A stretch of DNA of 64,000 nucleotides, from the NCBI GenBank assembly GCA_003417655.1, contig QVMW01000012.1, forward strand, positions 59,043-123,042. The letters run 5' to 3'. Position 1 is the stretch's first letter. Each line of letters begins with the position of its first letter. Made by a program: the position numbers and the translations under genes. The notes beneath the pieces were generated by a model. That model was not told the DNA's origin. It searched no databases and saw only the letters and a program-made list of their open reading frames with translations. This DNA comes from Rhodobacteraceae bacterium 63075 (lineage in GTDB: Bacteria > Pseudomonadota > Alphaproteobacteria > Rhodobacterales > Rhodobacteraceae). Below, piece after piece: positions 1 through 9,562 of the stretch.

Positions 1-1
1 G

Positions 2-1072
2 AAGGGCCTCGGCCCGCTCGAGACGCTCTTGCAGGACGACAGCGTGAACGACATTCTCGTCAACGGCCCCAAGCAGATCTTCGTCGAGCGCAACGGCCGC
101 CTCGAGCTGTCCAATGTGAACTTCAAGGACGAAAAGCACCTGATGCGGATCATCGACAAGATCGTCTCCGCGGTGGGCCGGCGTGTCGACGAATCCAACC
201 CCTATGTCGACGCCCGCCTTCAGGACGGCTCGCGTTTCAACGCGATGGTCCCGCCCATCGCCGTCGATGGCAGCCTCGTGTCGATCCGGAAATTCAAGAA
301 GGACAAGCTCGGGATCGACGAGCTCGTGAACTTCGGCGCCTTCTCAGAGGAGATGGCCGCCTATCTCCAGGCCGCTGTTTCCACCCGCCTCAACATCATC
401 GTCTCCGGCGGGACGGGCTCGGGCAAGACCACCACGCTCAACGCGCTGTCATCCTTCATCGATGACCGTGAACGCATCCTGACCATCGAGGACACAGCGG
501 AACTCCAGCTCCAGCAGACCCATGTCGGCCGGATGGAATCACGCCCCCCAAACGTGGAAGGCAAGGGCGAGGTCAGCCCCCGCGACTGTCTCAAGAACGC
601 CCTGCGGATGCGCCCCGACCGGATCATCGTCGGCGAGACGCGCGGCGAGGAAGTCATCGACATGCTCCAGGCCATGAACACCGGCCATGACGGCTCGATG
701 ACGACGATCCACGCCAACAACCCGCGCGATGCCATCAGCCGCCTTGAGAACATGGTCGCCATGGCCGGCATCGAAATGCCGCTCAAGGCCGTGCGCAGCC
801 AGGTCTCCTCGGCGGTCCATCTCCTCGTGCAGGCCTCGCGCCTGCAGGACGGCTCGCGCCGGATGACCTCGATCACCGAGATCACCGGCATGGAAGGCGA
901 CGTGATTTCGATGCAGGAAGTGTTCCGCTTCCAGCGTGTCGGCCTCACGCCCGAAAACAAGATCATCGGCCATTTCACGGCCACGGGCGTGCGCTCGCAC
1001 TTCTCCGAGCGCTTCCGCCTGTGGGGCTATGATCTGCCCGCCTCGATCTTCGAACCCGTGGCAGCGGAGTAA
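2..1072 (+). CDS. cpaF: Tad pilus secretion ATPase CpaF/TadA (5' partial)
   Basis: Cytoplasmic hexameric ATPase that powers assembly of tad/Flp pili (type II/IV secretion ATPase family). The frame is open at the window edge: bases 2-28 encode KGLGPLETL, which is family-like sequence upstream of the TTG at 29, so the real start lies outside the window. Family hallmarks are the N-terminal DILVNGP segment, Walker [10 protein letters not shown] (about 407-433), the Asp-box [10 protein letters not shown], the Walker B region RPDRIIVGE and a His-box near TTIHANN. The stop is followed 5 bp later by tadB, so translation is probably coupled. The rest of the tad locus (cpaB, cpaC, cpaE, pilin) is expected upstream. 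Confidence 0.96.
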   Translation, partial: KGLGPLETLLQDDSVNDILVNGPKQIFVERNGRLELSNVNFKDEKHLMRIIDKIVSAVGRRVDESNPYVDARLQDGSRFNAMVPPIAVDGSLVSIRKFKKDKLGIDELVNFGAFSEEMAAYLQAAVSTRLNIIVSGGTGSGKTTTLNALSSFIDDRERILTIEDTAELQLQQTHVGRMESRPPNVEGKGEVSPRDCLKNALRMRPDRIIVGETRGEEVIDMLQAMNTGHDGSMTTIHANNPRDAISRLENMVAMAGIEMPLKAVRSQVSSAVHLLVQASRLQDGSRRMTSITEITGMEGDVISMQEVFRFQRVGLTPENKIIGHFTATGVRSHFSERFRLWGYDLPASIFEPVAAE

Positions 1073-1077
1073 GCACA

Positions 1078-2046
1078 ATGGCCATCAGCGCAGAACCCAT
1101 CATCTACGGCCTGATCTTCATCGGCGTGCTCGTGCTCGTCGAGGGGCTCTACCTTGTCATGTTCGGGCGCTCCATCTCGCTCAACAGCCGGGTGAACCGC
1201 CGCCTCGAGATGATCGAGAAAGGCACCAAGCGCGCCGACGTGATGGAAAAACTCCGCAAGGAGATGAACCAGCACAAGAAGTCGATGGGCATTCCGCTCT
1301 ATTCGCTTCTGGCCACCAAGGCGCAGAAAGCCGCCCTGGCCTTCACGCCCGTTCAGCTCATCATGCTGATGGCGGGCCTGTCGGCGATGGCCTTCGCCGG
1401 TCTCACAATCGGCACGGAGACCTCTGCCCCGATCCGCGCCGCCCTGTCGGTCGCGATAGGTGTGGGCGGTGTGTATTTCTGGGTCAATTCCAAGGCCAAG
1501 AAGCGGATCTCGATGATCGAGGAGCAGCTTCCCGACGCGGTCGAGCTGATGGTGCGCAGCCTGCGCGTGGGCCATCCCTTCTCCTCGGCGGTGCAGATCG
1601 TCTCCAAGGAGATCAAGGACCCGCTGGCCTCCGAGTTCGGCATCATTGCCGACGAGAGCGCCTATGGCCGCGACGTGGGCGAAGCGCTCAAGGACATGGC
1701 CGAGCGTATCGGCCTTCAGGATTTGCGCTTCCTGTCCGTCGCCGTGACCATCCAGCAGCAATCGGGCGGCAACCTCGCCGAGATTCTCGCAGGCCTGGCC
1801 AAGGTCATCCGCGCCCGTTTCCGCCTCTTCCGCCGCGTCAAGGCGATCACCGCCGAGGCACAATGGTCGGGCAAGTTCCTCTCGGGCTTTCCGGTCGTGG
1901 CGCTGATCGTCATCAATGTCGCCGATCCGCACTACTATGACGAAGTGCTCGATCACCCCTATTTCATCCCGGCCTGTATCTTCGTCGGCGTCATGCTGAC
2001 GCTGAACCTGATCGTGATGAAGTCCCTGACGAATATCAAAGTGTAA
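1078..2046 (+). CDS. tadB: Tad pilus inner-membrane platform protein TadB
   Basis: 322-residue type II secretion F-domain protein. It should form, with TadC, the inner-membrane platform on which CpaF acts. An N-terminal membrane segment (residues about 6-28) is followed by a basic cytoplasmic stretch, two central hydrophobic segments around residues 95-140, the T2SSF domain (PDAVELMVRSLRVGHPFSSA and following) and two C-terminal membrane segments ending in LTLNLIVMKSLTNIKV. The length is normal for TadB. It sits 5 bp after cpaF and 21 bp before tadC in one operon. Confidence 0.95.
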   Translation: MAISAEPIIYGLIFIGVLVLVEGLYLVMFGRSISLNSRVNRRLEMIEKGTKRADVMEKLRKEMNQHKKSMGIPLYSLLATKAQKAALAFTPVQLIMLMAGLSAMAFAGLTIGTETSAPIRAALSVAIGVGGVYFWVNSKAKKRISMIEEQLPDAVELMVRSLRVGHPFSSAVQIVSKEIKDPLASEFGIIADESAYGRDVGEALKDMAERIGLQDLRFLSVAVTIQQQSGGNLAEILAGLAKVIRARFRLFRRVKAITAEAQWSGKFLSGFPVVALIVINVADPHYYDEVLDHPYFIPACIFVGVMLTLNLIVMKSLTNIKV

Positions 2047-2067
2047 CCCAGGCCGAGGACCAACCCC

Positions 2068-3033
2068 ATGGACGCTCTCAGAGAAACGCTCACAGGCGCG
2101 CTTGGCCCCTTCGGCATGCTGATCGCCGTCGGCTTGCTCGGCGTCGTGCTCATCGGCGTTGCGCTTTCGATGATCATGGCCGAGAAGCGCGACCCGCTCG
2201 AGAAGCTCAAGCGCAGCGCGCATGTGCCTTCGAACACCCGCGAAGTGAAACAGAAGCTGCGCTCCAAGCAGCACAACGAGCAGCTCGACCGCTACGCCAA
2301 TTTCCTCGAACCCCAGGACGAGGAAGAGCTGCAAGGCATGAAGCTCAAGCTCATGCAGGCCGGCTACCGCGGCAAGGACGCCGTGCGTTACTTCCACTTC
2401 GCCCAGTTCGCGCTCGGGATCGGCCTGCTGATCATCGGCGTTCTCTATTTCGTCCTCTTCGTGCAGGACGAGAACACCACGATGCAACAGACGCTCATGT
2501 ACATCCTCGGCCCCGGCGCCGCGGGCTACATGTTCCCCAAATACTGGGTCACCAAGCGGATACAGACCCGCCAGGAGAACCTGACCAACGGCTTTCCCGA
2601 CGCTCTCGACATGCTGCTTGTCTGCGTAGAGGCGGGCCAGTCCATGGAACAGGCGATCATCCGCGTCTCCAAGGAGGTGCGCCCCTCCTGCCCCGATCTC
2701 GCCGACGAGCTGGAAATCGTCGCGCACGAGATGAAGGCCGGCAAGGACAAGTCGACCGTGCTCAACGACATGGCCGAACGCTGCAACAGCCAGGACATTT
2801 CCAGCTTCGTGACGGTGATGAACCAGAGCCAGTCCTTCGGCACGCCGATCTCCGATGCGCTGCGGGTCTATTCCGCCGAGATGCGCGACAAGCGGGTGAT
2901 GCGCGCCGAGGAGGCCGCGAACAAGTTGCCAACCAAGATGACACTTGCCACAATGATGCTCACGGTGCCGCCGCTGCTCATCATCCTCGTTGGGCCTTCG
3001 GTGCATGGCATCACCCAGTTGGGCAACATGTAG
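2068..3033 (+). CDS. tadC: Tad pilus inner-membrane platform protein TadC
   Basis: 321-residue second T2SSF-domain protein of the tad platform. There is an N-terminal membrane segment, a charged region around residues 40-90, a central hydrophobic pair near residues 108-155, the F domain beginning at FPDALDMLLVCVEAGQSMEQ, and a C-terminal membrane segment PPLLIILVGPSVHGI. The order cpaF-tadB-tadC is standard. It lies immediately upstream of a TPR lipoprotein gene (9 bp gap), so it is probably co-transcribed. Confidence 0.95.
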   Translation: MDALRETLTGALGPFGMLIAVGLLGVVLIGVALSMIMAEKRDPLEKLKRSAHVPSNTREVKQKLRSKQHNEQLDRYANFLEPQDEEELQGMKLKLMQAGYRGKDAVRYFHFAQFALGIGLLIIGVLYFVLFVQDENTTMQQTLMYILGPGAAGYMFPKYWVTKRIQTRQENLTNGFPDALDMLLVCVEAGQSMEQAIIRVSKEVRPSCPDLADELEIVAHEMKAGKDKSTVLNDMAERCNSQDISSFVTVMNQSQSFGTPISDALRVYSAEMRDKRVMRAEEAANKLPTKMTLATMMLTVPPLLIILVGPSVHGITQLGNM

Positions 3034-3042
3034 GCAATATTC

Positions 3043-3618
3043 ATGCGATCACGCCGGTTCGGGCTGTTCCCGGCAATATCGACCCTCACGCTCCTGGCCG
3101 CCTGTTCCACGGGCGGCCTCTCGCCATCTGGCGATCAGACCTATGCCCCCGGCATCAAGGCGGGCGGCGAGGCCGTGGACGGGCTTGTCGTCGGGCACAG
3201 GCTCATGGAGGCGGGCGAATACGAACTGGCGCTCGACGCCTTCACGCGCGCGGCGGGGCAGCAGGGCCTGACGGTCGACGTGATGAGCGCGCTCGGCTCG
3301 GCCAATCTCAGTCTCGGGCGGCTCGGACAGGCCGAAGACCTCTTGCGCCGCGCCATCAAGAGCGACGATGTGATCCCCGAAACCTGGAACAACCTCGGCG
3401 TCGTGCTCATGGAGCGTGGCGAATTTGCCGAGGCCTCCGAGGTTTTTCGCCGGGCCTATGCACTCGACAATGGCCAAACCGACGCGATTCGCGATAATTT
3501 ACGCTTGGCCCTCGCAAAAATCGAGAAAACGGGCTATGATGCGGAACAACAACAAAAACAAGACTATAAATTGGTACGGCGCGGCAGTTCCAAATACGTG
3601 ATCCGCTCGATACCATGA
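3043..3618 (+). CDS. TPR lipoprotein of the tad locus (TadD-like)
   Basis: 191-residue predicted lipoprotein. The signal peptide ends in a lipobox-like LLAACS around residues 19-24. The mature part carries tetratricopeptide-type helices (LGSANLSLGRLGQAEDLLRR, then NLGVVLMERGEFAEASEVFR), as in TadD, which is thought to act as a pilotin or assembly factor for the CpaC secretin. The C-terminus is polar and Gln/Lys-rich. Position between tadC and a second TPR gene supports the TadD role; assignment of the exact family member is inference. Confidence 0.85.
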   Translation: MRSRRFGLFPAISTLTLLAACSTGGLSPSGDQTYAPGIKAGGEAVDGLVVGHRLMEAGEYELALDAFTRAAGQQGLTVDVMSALGSANLSLGRLGQAEDLLRRAIKSDDVIPETWNNLGVVLMERGEFAEASEVFRRAYALDNGQTDAIRDNLRLALAKIEKTGYDAEQQQKQDYKLVRRGSSKYVIRSIP

Positions 3619-3651
3619 GACGAGGCAGAGGCAGTAAAAGGACGCAGGCAC

Positions 3652-4509
3652 ATGCGTTATTCCAAACCGATTCCGGCAATGCTCGCAGGCGTGGCCCTTC
3701 TTTCAGGCTGTGCAAACTCGAGCGATGATGAGGTCAGTCGCGCGTTCAAGGATGTGAACGTCGTCGATGAGAGCAACCTGAGTGACATCATGCTCACGGT
3801 CGCAGACCCCAACGAGGCGGTGAACTACTTCAGGCGCACGCTCAAGGACAATCCCGACCGCATCGACGTGCACCGGGGGCTCGGCCAGTCGCTGGTCCGG
3901 GCCAAGCGCGCGCGCGAGGCGGTGCCCGTCTACGAGAAGATGATGACCCTCGAAGGGGTGACCGATGATGACCGCGTCGATTTCGCCGATGCGCTCATTC
4001 GCAGCAATGAATGGGAGCGCGCCGAGGAAGTGCTCGACAGCGTGCCCCCCACTCTCGAAACCTACAAGCGCTACCGCCTCGAGGCGATGGTCGCCGACAG
4101 CAACGAGGAATGGAAGAAGGCCGACAGCTTCTACGAGACCGCCGTGGGCCTGACGACGCGCCCGGCTGGCGTGCTCAACAACTGGGGCTATTCCAAGCTC
4201 ACACGGGGCGACTATTCCGAGGCAGAGCGCCTCTTCGGCGATGCGATCCGCCGGGACGATTCGCTCTTCACCGCCAAGAACAACATCGTTCTGGCGCGCG
4301 GCGCACAGGGCAATTACACCCTCCCGGTCATGCGGATGACGCAAGTGGAGCGCGCCCAGCTCATGCACACGCTCGGCCTGTCGGCTATCAAGCGCGGCGA
4401 TGTCGAGACGGGCAAGGGCCTCTTGCGCGAAGCCATCAACACCCATCCGCAGCATTTCGAAGCTGCCGTGCGGGCGCTCCGCGCGCTCGAAAACAACGTG
4501 TCGAACTGA
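3652..4509 (+). CDS. TPR lipoprotein, second in tad locus
   Basis: 285-residue predicted lipoprotein with signal peptide and lipobox LLSGC (residues about 16-20). Several TPR-like repeats follow (HRGLGQSLVRAKRAREAVPV, NNWGYSKLTRGDYSEAERLF, LGLSAIKRGDVETGKGLLRE). An AAAAGGA-like ribosome site precedes the ATG. It is likely periplasmic or outer-membrane-anchored and probably helps localise or assemble the tad secretin. Two consecutive TPR lipoproteins are commonly seen at this place in roseobacter tad loci; the individual roles of the two are not known from sequence. Confidence 0.85.
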   Translation: MRYSKPIPAMLAGVALLSGCANSSDDEVSRAFKDVNVVDESNLSDIMLTVADPNEAVNYFRRTLKDNPDRIDVHRGLGQSLVRAKRAREAVPVYEKMMTLEGVTDDDRVDFADALIRSNEWERAEEVLDSVPPTLETYKRYRLEAMVADSNEEWKKADSFYETAVGLTTRPAGVLNNWGYSKLTRGDYSEAERLFGDAIRRDDSLFTAKNNIVLARGAQGNYTLPVMRMTQVERAQLMHTLGLSAIKRGDVETGKGLLREAINTHPQHFEAAVRALRALENNVSN

Positions 4510-4525
4510 TCGGCCGGACAGCGCC

Positions 4526-5020
4526 ATGGAACTGACAACCAGCGAAGCCTGGCTCTTTTTGCCCTTCGTCCTGCCGATCTGCATCTGGGTCGCCTGGTCG
4601 GACCTGCGGGCCATGAAGATCCCCAACAAGGCGGTTGTCACCCTGGCGCTTGTCTTCGTGGTTCTTGGCCTCTTCGTCCTGCCATGGCCCGATTATCTCT
4701 GGCGCCTGTCGCATCTTGCCATCGTGCTCGTGGTCGGCATCGTGCTCAACGCCGCCGGGGCCATGGGCGCGGGCGATGCGAAATTCGCCGCCGCCGCCGC
4801 GCCCTTCATCGCGCTCGGCGATCTGCGCATTCTCATGGTGCTCTTCGCCGCCAACCTGCTGGCCGCCTACGTGACCCACCGCCTCGCCAAGTACACAGGC
4901 CTGCGCCGCCTCGCTCCCGACTGGAAAAGCTGGGAGACGGGCTCCGATTTCCCCATGGGCCTCAGCCTCGGGGCGACCCTCGCGCTCTATATCGCGCTGG
5001 GAACCTATTTCGGCGGCTGA
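4526..5020 (+). CDS. cpaA: Prepilin peptidase CpaA/TadV (A24 family)
   Basis: 164-residue polytopic aspartyl peptidase that should cleave and mature Flp prepilins and pseudopilins. Both catalytic aspartates are visible: SDLRAMKIPN after the first membrane helix and the GAGDAKF (GxGD) motif around residue 80. The ATG at 4526 is chosen rather than 4400 because the protein then begins directly before the first hydrophobic helix and no longer overlaps the TPR gene. It lacks the N-terminal methyltransferase domain, as usual for CpaA. Its 3' end overlaps the convergent minus-strand gene by 16 bp. Confidence 0.92.
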   Translation: MELTTSEAWLFLPFVLPICIWVAWSDLRAMKIPNKAVVTLALVFVVLGLFVLPWPDYLWRLSHLAIVLVVGIVLNAAGAMGAGDAKFAAAAAPFIALGDLRILMVLFAANLLAAYVTHRLAKYTGLRRLAPDWKSWETGSDFPMGLSLGATLALYIALGTYFGG

Positions 5021-6534
5021 AGCCTGTAGACGCTCATCAATTCGTCCGAATAGATCGCTTCCGTGCCGATCTGACGCGCCCTGATCTCGCGCATGGCCAG
5101 CTCAGGGTAACGCGCGCCGAAGCTGCATTCCGGCAGCACCAGAAGCTCGGCCTCCCCGATCCCCGGAAGCCCGCCATAATACCACGGCGCGCCGCCTTTC
5201 AGGGGCTCGAAATCACCAAAGAGCCAGAAGGTGTTGAAAAGCCCCGCCGCATAGACGCCCTTGCCGGTATGCCCTTCCGCCTCCAGCCGCGCGGCCATCT
5301 CGCGCATGTAGCCCACGGCGCCGCTGGCCAGCTTGCAGTGCCCGTCCGCCTCGCCAAGGGGCCATTGCCCCGCAACATTCCCGAAGCGCGCGTCAACGCC
5401 GCGCAGGTCGGGGTGCTCCGACAGGAGCGGTGCAAAAGCCGCCTGCGGCTGCAAAACGTGCCTCAGCGGGCTGATCGCGATATTGAGCGCCGGCGGGGCC
5501 ACCAGCGCCAGTGCCAGAGCACCCCAGACGAGAAGTCGGGCTTTCCGCGCCACATGCACGAAACCCAGCGCCATGAGCGCGAGCCCCCAGAGCAGCAGCC
5601 AGAGCGGGTCATTCCCGAAATTCTGGTAGCTCACGTAGATCGCCCCCGGCAGGAGCACGGCAAGCGTCAGCCCGGCAGGCTCGTCTTTCAGCACCGCCCG
5701 CAGCCAGATCACCGAGCCGATGGCCAGCAATGTCCCCGCCGCATGGGCCGGTGACAGCGCCACCTGCGACCAGCCCTTGCCCGGCTGCGGACGCACCTCC
5801 GAGGCCGCGACCGTCATGAGATCGCTCACGTAGCCCTGCCAGAAGCCGAGGCCGGAAAAGAGTGTCTGCACCCCGAGAATGCCAATCCCGATGAGCAGCG
5901 CCAGTGCCAGAACCTTCAGCTCGCGCCGCAACAGGAGCCCGAGGATCACCGCCGGCGCGAAGGCCACGAAATAGGTCGCCTTGATGAGCACCAGCGCCGC
6001 CATCGCCGCCCCGATCACGGCTCCGTCCAGCCAATCGCCGCGCCTCTGCGCGGGCAAGAGGACAAGCGCCAGCGGCAGGAAGACGATCGCCCAGGCCCAA
6101 CGGTTGTAATGCATCGACAGCGAAATCTTCGGATCCGCCCCGCCATAGACCATCCCGCTCGCCAGGAGCAGCACCACCGCGCCGAACCCCAGCGCCAGCG
6201 GCACCGAGCGCATCCGGCTCACCCCGACCCAGATGACCGGCCCGAGCAGCACCGCGGCAACGGCGACCTGCCCCCATTTGAGCGCCGCGCCGAGGCCGAG
6301 CCCCGCCTGCCCCAGCAGTACGAAAGGCATGAACCCCCACAGCCCCAGCGGTGTCATCACCTCCTCATGGATGCGCGCGCCACCCTCGAGCCGCAGCACG
6401 ATGTCCACGAGATGCAGCATATCCGTCTCGTGCTTGGCGAAATCGAGCCCTTCGCGCAGCGCGGCAAGCGCGCAAATCGCGGCAAAGACACCCCCAATCA
6501 TGGCAAGAAAGTGGCGGATTTGGGCGTTCTGCAT
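5005..6534 (-). CDS. Polytopic membrane protein of unknown function beside tad locus
   Basis: 509 residues, start ATG at 6534 preceded by a GAAGAGG ribosome site. The N-terminal 350-360 residues hold about ten hydrophobic segments with short loops; the C-terminal ~130 residues are soluble and contain HPDLRGVDARFGNVAG and WYYGGLPGIGEAE. The layout (many helices, then a soluble domain) recalls GT-C-fold membrane glycosyltransferases such as the ArnT/GT39 group, but I do not see a decisive motif, so this is only a suggestion. The gene is wedged between cpaA and the AAA ATPase, divergent from the latter, so a link to pilus modification is possible but unproven. Confidence 0.7.
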   Translation of the reverse strand: MQNAQIRHFLAMIGGVFAAICALAALREGLDFAKHETDMLHLVDIVLRLEGGARIHEEVMTPLGLWGFMPFVLLGQAGLGLGAALKWGQVAVAAVLLGPVIWVGVSRMRSVPLALGFGAVVLLLASGMVYGGADPKISLSMHYNRWAWAIVFLPLALVLLPAQRRGDWLDGAVIGAAMAALVLIKATYFVAFAPAVILGLLLRRELKVLALALLIGIGILGVQTLFSGLGFWQGYVSDLMTVAASEVRPQPGKGWSQVALSPAHAAGTLLAIGSVIWLRAVLKDEPAGLTLAVLLPGAIYVSYQNFGNDPLWLLLWGLALMALGFVHVARKARLLVWGALALALVAPPALNIAISPLRHVLQPQAAFAPLLSEHPDLRGVDARFGNVAGQWPLGEADGHCKLASGAVGYMREMAARLEAEGHTGKGVYAAGLFNTFWLFGDFEPLKGGAPWYYGGLPGIGEAELLVLPECSFGARYPELAMREIRARQIGTEAIYSDELMSVYRLQPPK

Positions 6535-6686
6535 CACAACCTCTTCATTTTTTTTGCACTTTATGAGGGCATACTGGGCTTTGCACGGAATTTGTTTGGG
6601 CTGCCGCGCGCGGCAGTATATCTTTGACCCCAAGCAAGGCCGCGCAGGAAGACGGCACGAATAATGAGCAAATCGAGGCAGTTCAG

Positions 6687-7994
6687 ATGAATATGCAGCC
6701 CACGGCCGTGATGGCCCCGCCCCCGCCCAAGACGCTGGAGGACATGAAGCTCCCGCTCGTGATGATGCGCGACATCGTCCTCAAGACGATGTTCCGCAAG
6801 AACCTCACCGAAGTCACCGAACTGGCCAAGGCAGTCTGCCTGCCCCGGCAGGTCACCCAGGAGCTTGTCGATCTCGCGCGCGAGCACCGGCTTGTCGAGT
6901 CGACCGGCACGATGAGCGCCAGCGCAGGCGGCGAGATGGGCTACCAGCTCACCGATGCTGGCAAGTCACGCACGCTCGATGCGCTCTCGCAGTCGGAGTA
7001 TTTCGGGGCCATGCCGGTTCCGCTCGATGTCTATAACGAGCAGGTCAAGCGCCAGTCGATCCGCAACATCCAGGTCACGCGCGACCAGCTCACAAGCGCG
7101 ATGGGCCATCTCGTCCTGCCCGATGCGCTGCTCGATCATCTCGGCCCGGCCGTCTCCGCGGGCCGCTCGATCCTCATGTATGGCCCCCCGGGCAACGGCA
7201 AATCCTCGATCTCCAACGGCATCCGCGACGCCATGGGCGACAAGGTCTATGTCCCCCGCGCCATCGAGTATGCCGGCCAGGTCATCACCGTCTATGACCC
7301 GATCGTGCACTCCGCCGTCGAGGAGGAGGAAGAAGACCCGAACGCCCTGCGCCGCCGGGTCACTTTCGACACCCGCTACGTGAAATGCGACCGGCCCACC
7401 GTCATCACCGGCGGTGAACTCACGCTGGACATGCTCGACCTGGTCTACAACCCCACGGCGCGGACCTACCAGGCCCCGCTCCAGCTCAAGTCCACCGGCG
7501 GCATCTTCATCGTTGATGACCTCGGCCGCCAGCAGGAACCGCCGCAGGCGCTGATCAACCGCTGGATCGTCCCGCTCGAAGAGAGCAAGGACATCCTCGC
7601 GCTGCAATCGGGCGAGAAGTTCGAGGTTCCCTTCGACACGCTCGTGATCTTCTCGACGAACTTCCACCCCAACAAGATCTTCGACCAGGCCGCGCTTCGC
7701 CGGATCTTCTTCAAGATCAAGATCGACGGCCCCGACCAGGCGAACTTCCTGAAGATCTTCTCCATGGTCGCCCGCGCCAAGGGCATGCAGCTCGACGAAA
7801 GCGCGCTCGTGCACCTGCTCAAGGTCAAGTATCCGACGATCGACAATGTCTATGCCAATTACCAGCCGGTCTTCCTGATCGACCAGATGCGCGCCATCTG
7901 CGACTTCGAGGGCATCCCCTACAAGATGTCCCCCGAGCTGATCGACCGCGCCTGGGCGAACATGTTCGTCAAGGAAGAGGCCATCGTGAACTGA
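6687..7994 (+). CDS. AAA family ATPase associated with tad locus
   Basis: 435-residue cytoplasmic ATPase. After a Pro-rich leader the N-terminal ~90 residues look like a winged-helix module (LTEVTELAKAVCLPRQVTQE). Walker A GPPGNGKSS lies near residue 166, the Walker B-like GIFIVDDLG near 272, and a sensor-1-like VIFSTNFHP further on. The ATG at 6687 is preferred over an in-frame TTG at 6624 because GAGGC lies 8 bp upstream of it. Homologues recur near tad genes in roseobacters, often annotated only as ATPase; function is not known. It is divergent from the membrane protein gene at 5005-6534, sharing a 152-bp promoter region. Confidence 0.85.
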   Translation: MNMQPTAVMAPPPPKTLEDMKLPLVMMRDIVLKTMFRKNLTEVTELAKAVCLPRQVTQELVDLAREHRLVESTGTMSASAGGEMGYQLTDAGKSRTLDALSQSEYFGAMPVPLDVYNEQVKRQSIRNIQVTRDQLTSAMGHLVLPDALLDHLGPAVSAGRSILMYGPPGNGKSSISNGIRDAMGDKVYVPRAIEYAGQVITVYDPIVHSAVEEEEEDPNALRRRVTFDTRYVKCDRPTVITGGELTLDMLDLVYNPTARTYQAPLQLKSTGGIFIVDDLGRQQEPPQALINRWIVPLEESKDILALQSGEKFEVPFDTLVIFSTNFHPNKIFDQAALRRIFFKIKIDGPDQANFLKIFSMVARAKGMQLDESALVHLLKVKYPTIDNVYANYQPVFLIDQMRAICDFEGIPYKMSPELIDRAWANMFVKEEAIVN

Positions 7995-8043
7995 CACGAT
8001 ACGGCCTGCGCCGGGGCAAATCGGCCCGCCCCTGCGCGCGCGC

Positions 8044-8062
8044 CTTGCCCCGGCAGGGCAAG
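8044..8062 (+). terminator. Hairpin after AAA ATPase gene
   Basis: Perfect 7-bp inverted repeat CTTGCCC/GGGCAAG with a 5-nt loop, 49 bp past the stop of the ATPase gene, followed by TCATTAAGTT. The T tract is weak, so termination is plausible but not certain. Confidence 0.4.
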
Positions 8063-8103
8063 TCATTAAGTTAGCCCCGGACACCACTGCCGAAAGGGGC
8101 TTC

Positions 8104-9543
8104 ATGGACTGGCTCATACCGCTGCTGGGCATCGCCCATGCCGCGATCATCGTGGCAGCGAGCCTGCGCCTCCTGCTGCGCGAGGACATCACCGCGTCGG
8201 CCCGTCTGGCCTGGGTGATCGTGCTGGCCTCCCTGCCCGTTCTCGGGCTCATCGCCTATATCGCCATCGGCGAGATCCGCCTGCCGGCCCGCATGAGGCA
8301 GCGCCGCGACGCGGCCTACGCGGCCCTGCGCGCCGCGCGGCCGGATGTCTTCGAGGATGAAGACGGGTTCGCCGAGATCCCCCGCGCGATGCAAAAGCCG
8401 TTCCGCTTCGCCGCCTCGGTCAGCGGCTTTCAACCGATGGACGGCAATACCGCGCGCTTCATGCCCCGCGAGGCCGAGGCTCACGCCGCGCTCATCGCCG
8501 ATATCGACGCCGCCCGCGAGAGCATCAGCCTGATGTTCTACATCTGGCTCGATGACGGCGCGGGCAGCGAGATCGCAGAGGCGCTCATCCGCGCGAGGAA
8601 GCGCGGTGTCACCGTCCGCGCCGCAGCCGACAATCTCGGCTCGCGCAAATTCGTGAAATCCGCGCTCTGGAAACGCATGAAAGAGGCCGGCATCCAGCTT
8701 CAGGTCGCCATGCCCTTCGAGTCGATCTTCGGCATCAGCCTGATCACCCGCTTCGATCTGCGCAATCACCGCAAGCTCGTTGTGATCGACGGCGAGGTGG
8801 CCCATATCGGCTCGCGCAACGGCGCGGACCCGGAGTTTGCCCCGAAACGCGCCTTCGGCCCCTGGATCGACGTGATGCTCCGCCTCGAAGGCCCGGTGGT
8901 CAACCAGGTGCAGGCGCTCTTCTTCGTCGACTGGTCGCTACAGGAGCCGCTTTCGCCCGCCGACCTGCCCTTTCGCGGCACCGCCCGAAGCGGCGGCTTC
9001 GCGGCGCAGTATCACGGCACCGGCCCGCTCGAGCGCCCGCTGTCCTCGAGCCAGATCTTCTGTTCCCTCTTCGAGCTGGCCCAGAAGGAGCTTGTCATCA
9101 CGACGCCCTATTTCGTTCCCGACAATGCCGTCGCGAACGCGCTGCAATCGGCCGCCTGGCGCGGCGTCGAGGTCACGCTCAACCTGCCCGAGGTGAGCGA
9201 CAGCTGGGTGGTCAAATGCGCCTCGCGCGGGCACTATCAGGCGCTGCTCGAGGCCGGGGTTCGGATCATGGAGCACAGGCCCGGGCTCTTGCATGCCAAG
9301 CTGGCAACGGTCGACCGGGAAGTCGCCCTCATTGGCTCGTCCAATCTCGACCAGCGCAGCTTCGACTTGAATTTTGAAAGCGACCTGATGGTCTATAGCT
9401 TTGATTTTGCTACAAAAATTCACGACCAACAGCAAGAATACATCTCTCAAAGCCGCCGCGTCACGCTTGACGAGATCAGCGGGCGCAGCAAGGTCCACAA
9501 GCTCCGGGACAACCTCGTTGCAACGCTGGGGCCGATCCTGTGA
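8104..9543 (+). CDS. cls: Cardiolipin synthase (phospholipase D family)
   Basis: 479 residues, typical Cls length. Two N-terminal membrane helices (residues about 3-25 and 36-58) precede two phospholipase D domains with HKD motifs: HRKLVVIDG near residue 222 and HAKLATVDREVALIGSSNLD near 397. The enzyme condenses two phosphatidylglycerol molecules (or PG with another head-group donor) to cardiolipin at the inner membrane. GAAAGGGG precedes the ATG. The first-domain HKD has the expected His-x-Lys-x4-Asp spacing. It is followed by the palindrome-flanked helicase gene. Confidence 0.93.
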   Translation: MDWLIPLLGIAHAAIIVAASLRLLLREDITASARLAWVIVLASLPVLGLIAYIAIGEIRLPARMRQRRDAAYAALRAARPDVFEDEDGFAEIPRAMQKPFRFAASVSGFQPMDGNTARFMPREAEAHAALIADIDAARESISLMFYIWLDDGAGSEIAEALIRARKRGVTVRAAADNLGSRKFVKSALWKRMKEAGIQLQVAMPFESIFGISLITRFDLRNHRKLVVIDGEVAHIGSRNGADPEFAPKRAFGPWIDVMLRLEGPVVNQVQALFFVDWSLQEPLSPADLPFRGTARSGGFAAQYHGTGPLERPLSSSQIFCSLFELAQKELVITTPYFVPDNAVANALQSAAWRGVEVTLNLPEVSDSWVVKCASRGHYQALLEAGVRIMEHRPGLLHAKLATVDREVALIGSSNLDQRSFDLNFESDLMVYSFDFATKIHDQQQEYISQSRRVTLDEISGRSKVHKLRDNLVATLGPIL

Positions 9544-9562
9544 CCCCAACATCTCCGCGCCC

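Noticed and set aside
1027..3006. 659-codon open frame on the minus strand over tadB/tadC
   Set aside because: Antisense frame caused by high G+C third positions; the plus-strand genes have clear family motifs and ribosome sites.
7141..7980. MoxR- or McrB-type ATPase in a defence system
   Set aside because: Walker motifs are generic, and there are no nuclease or VWA partners next to it; the tad locus neighbours explain its position better.
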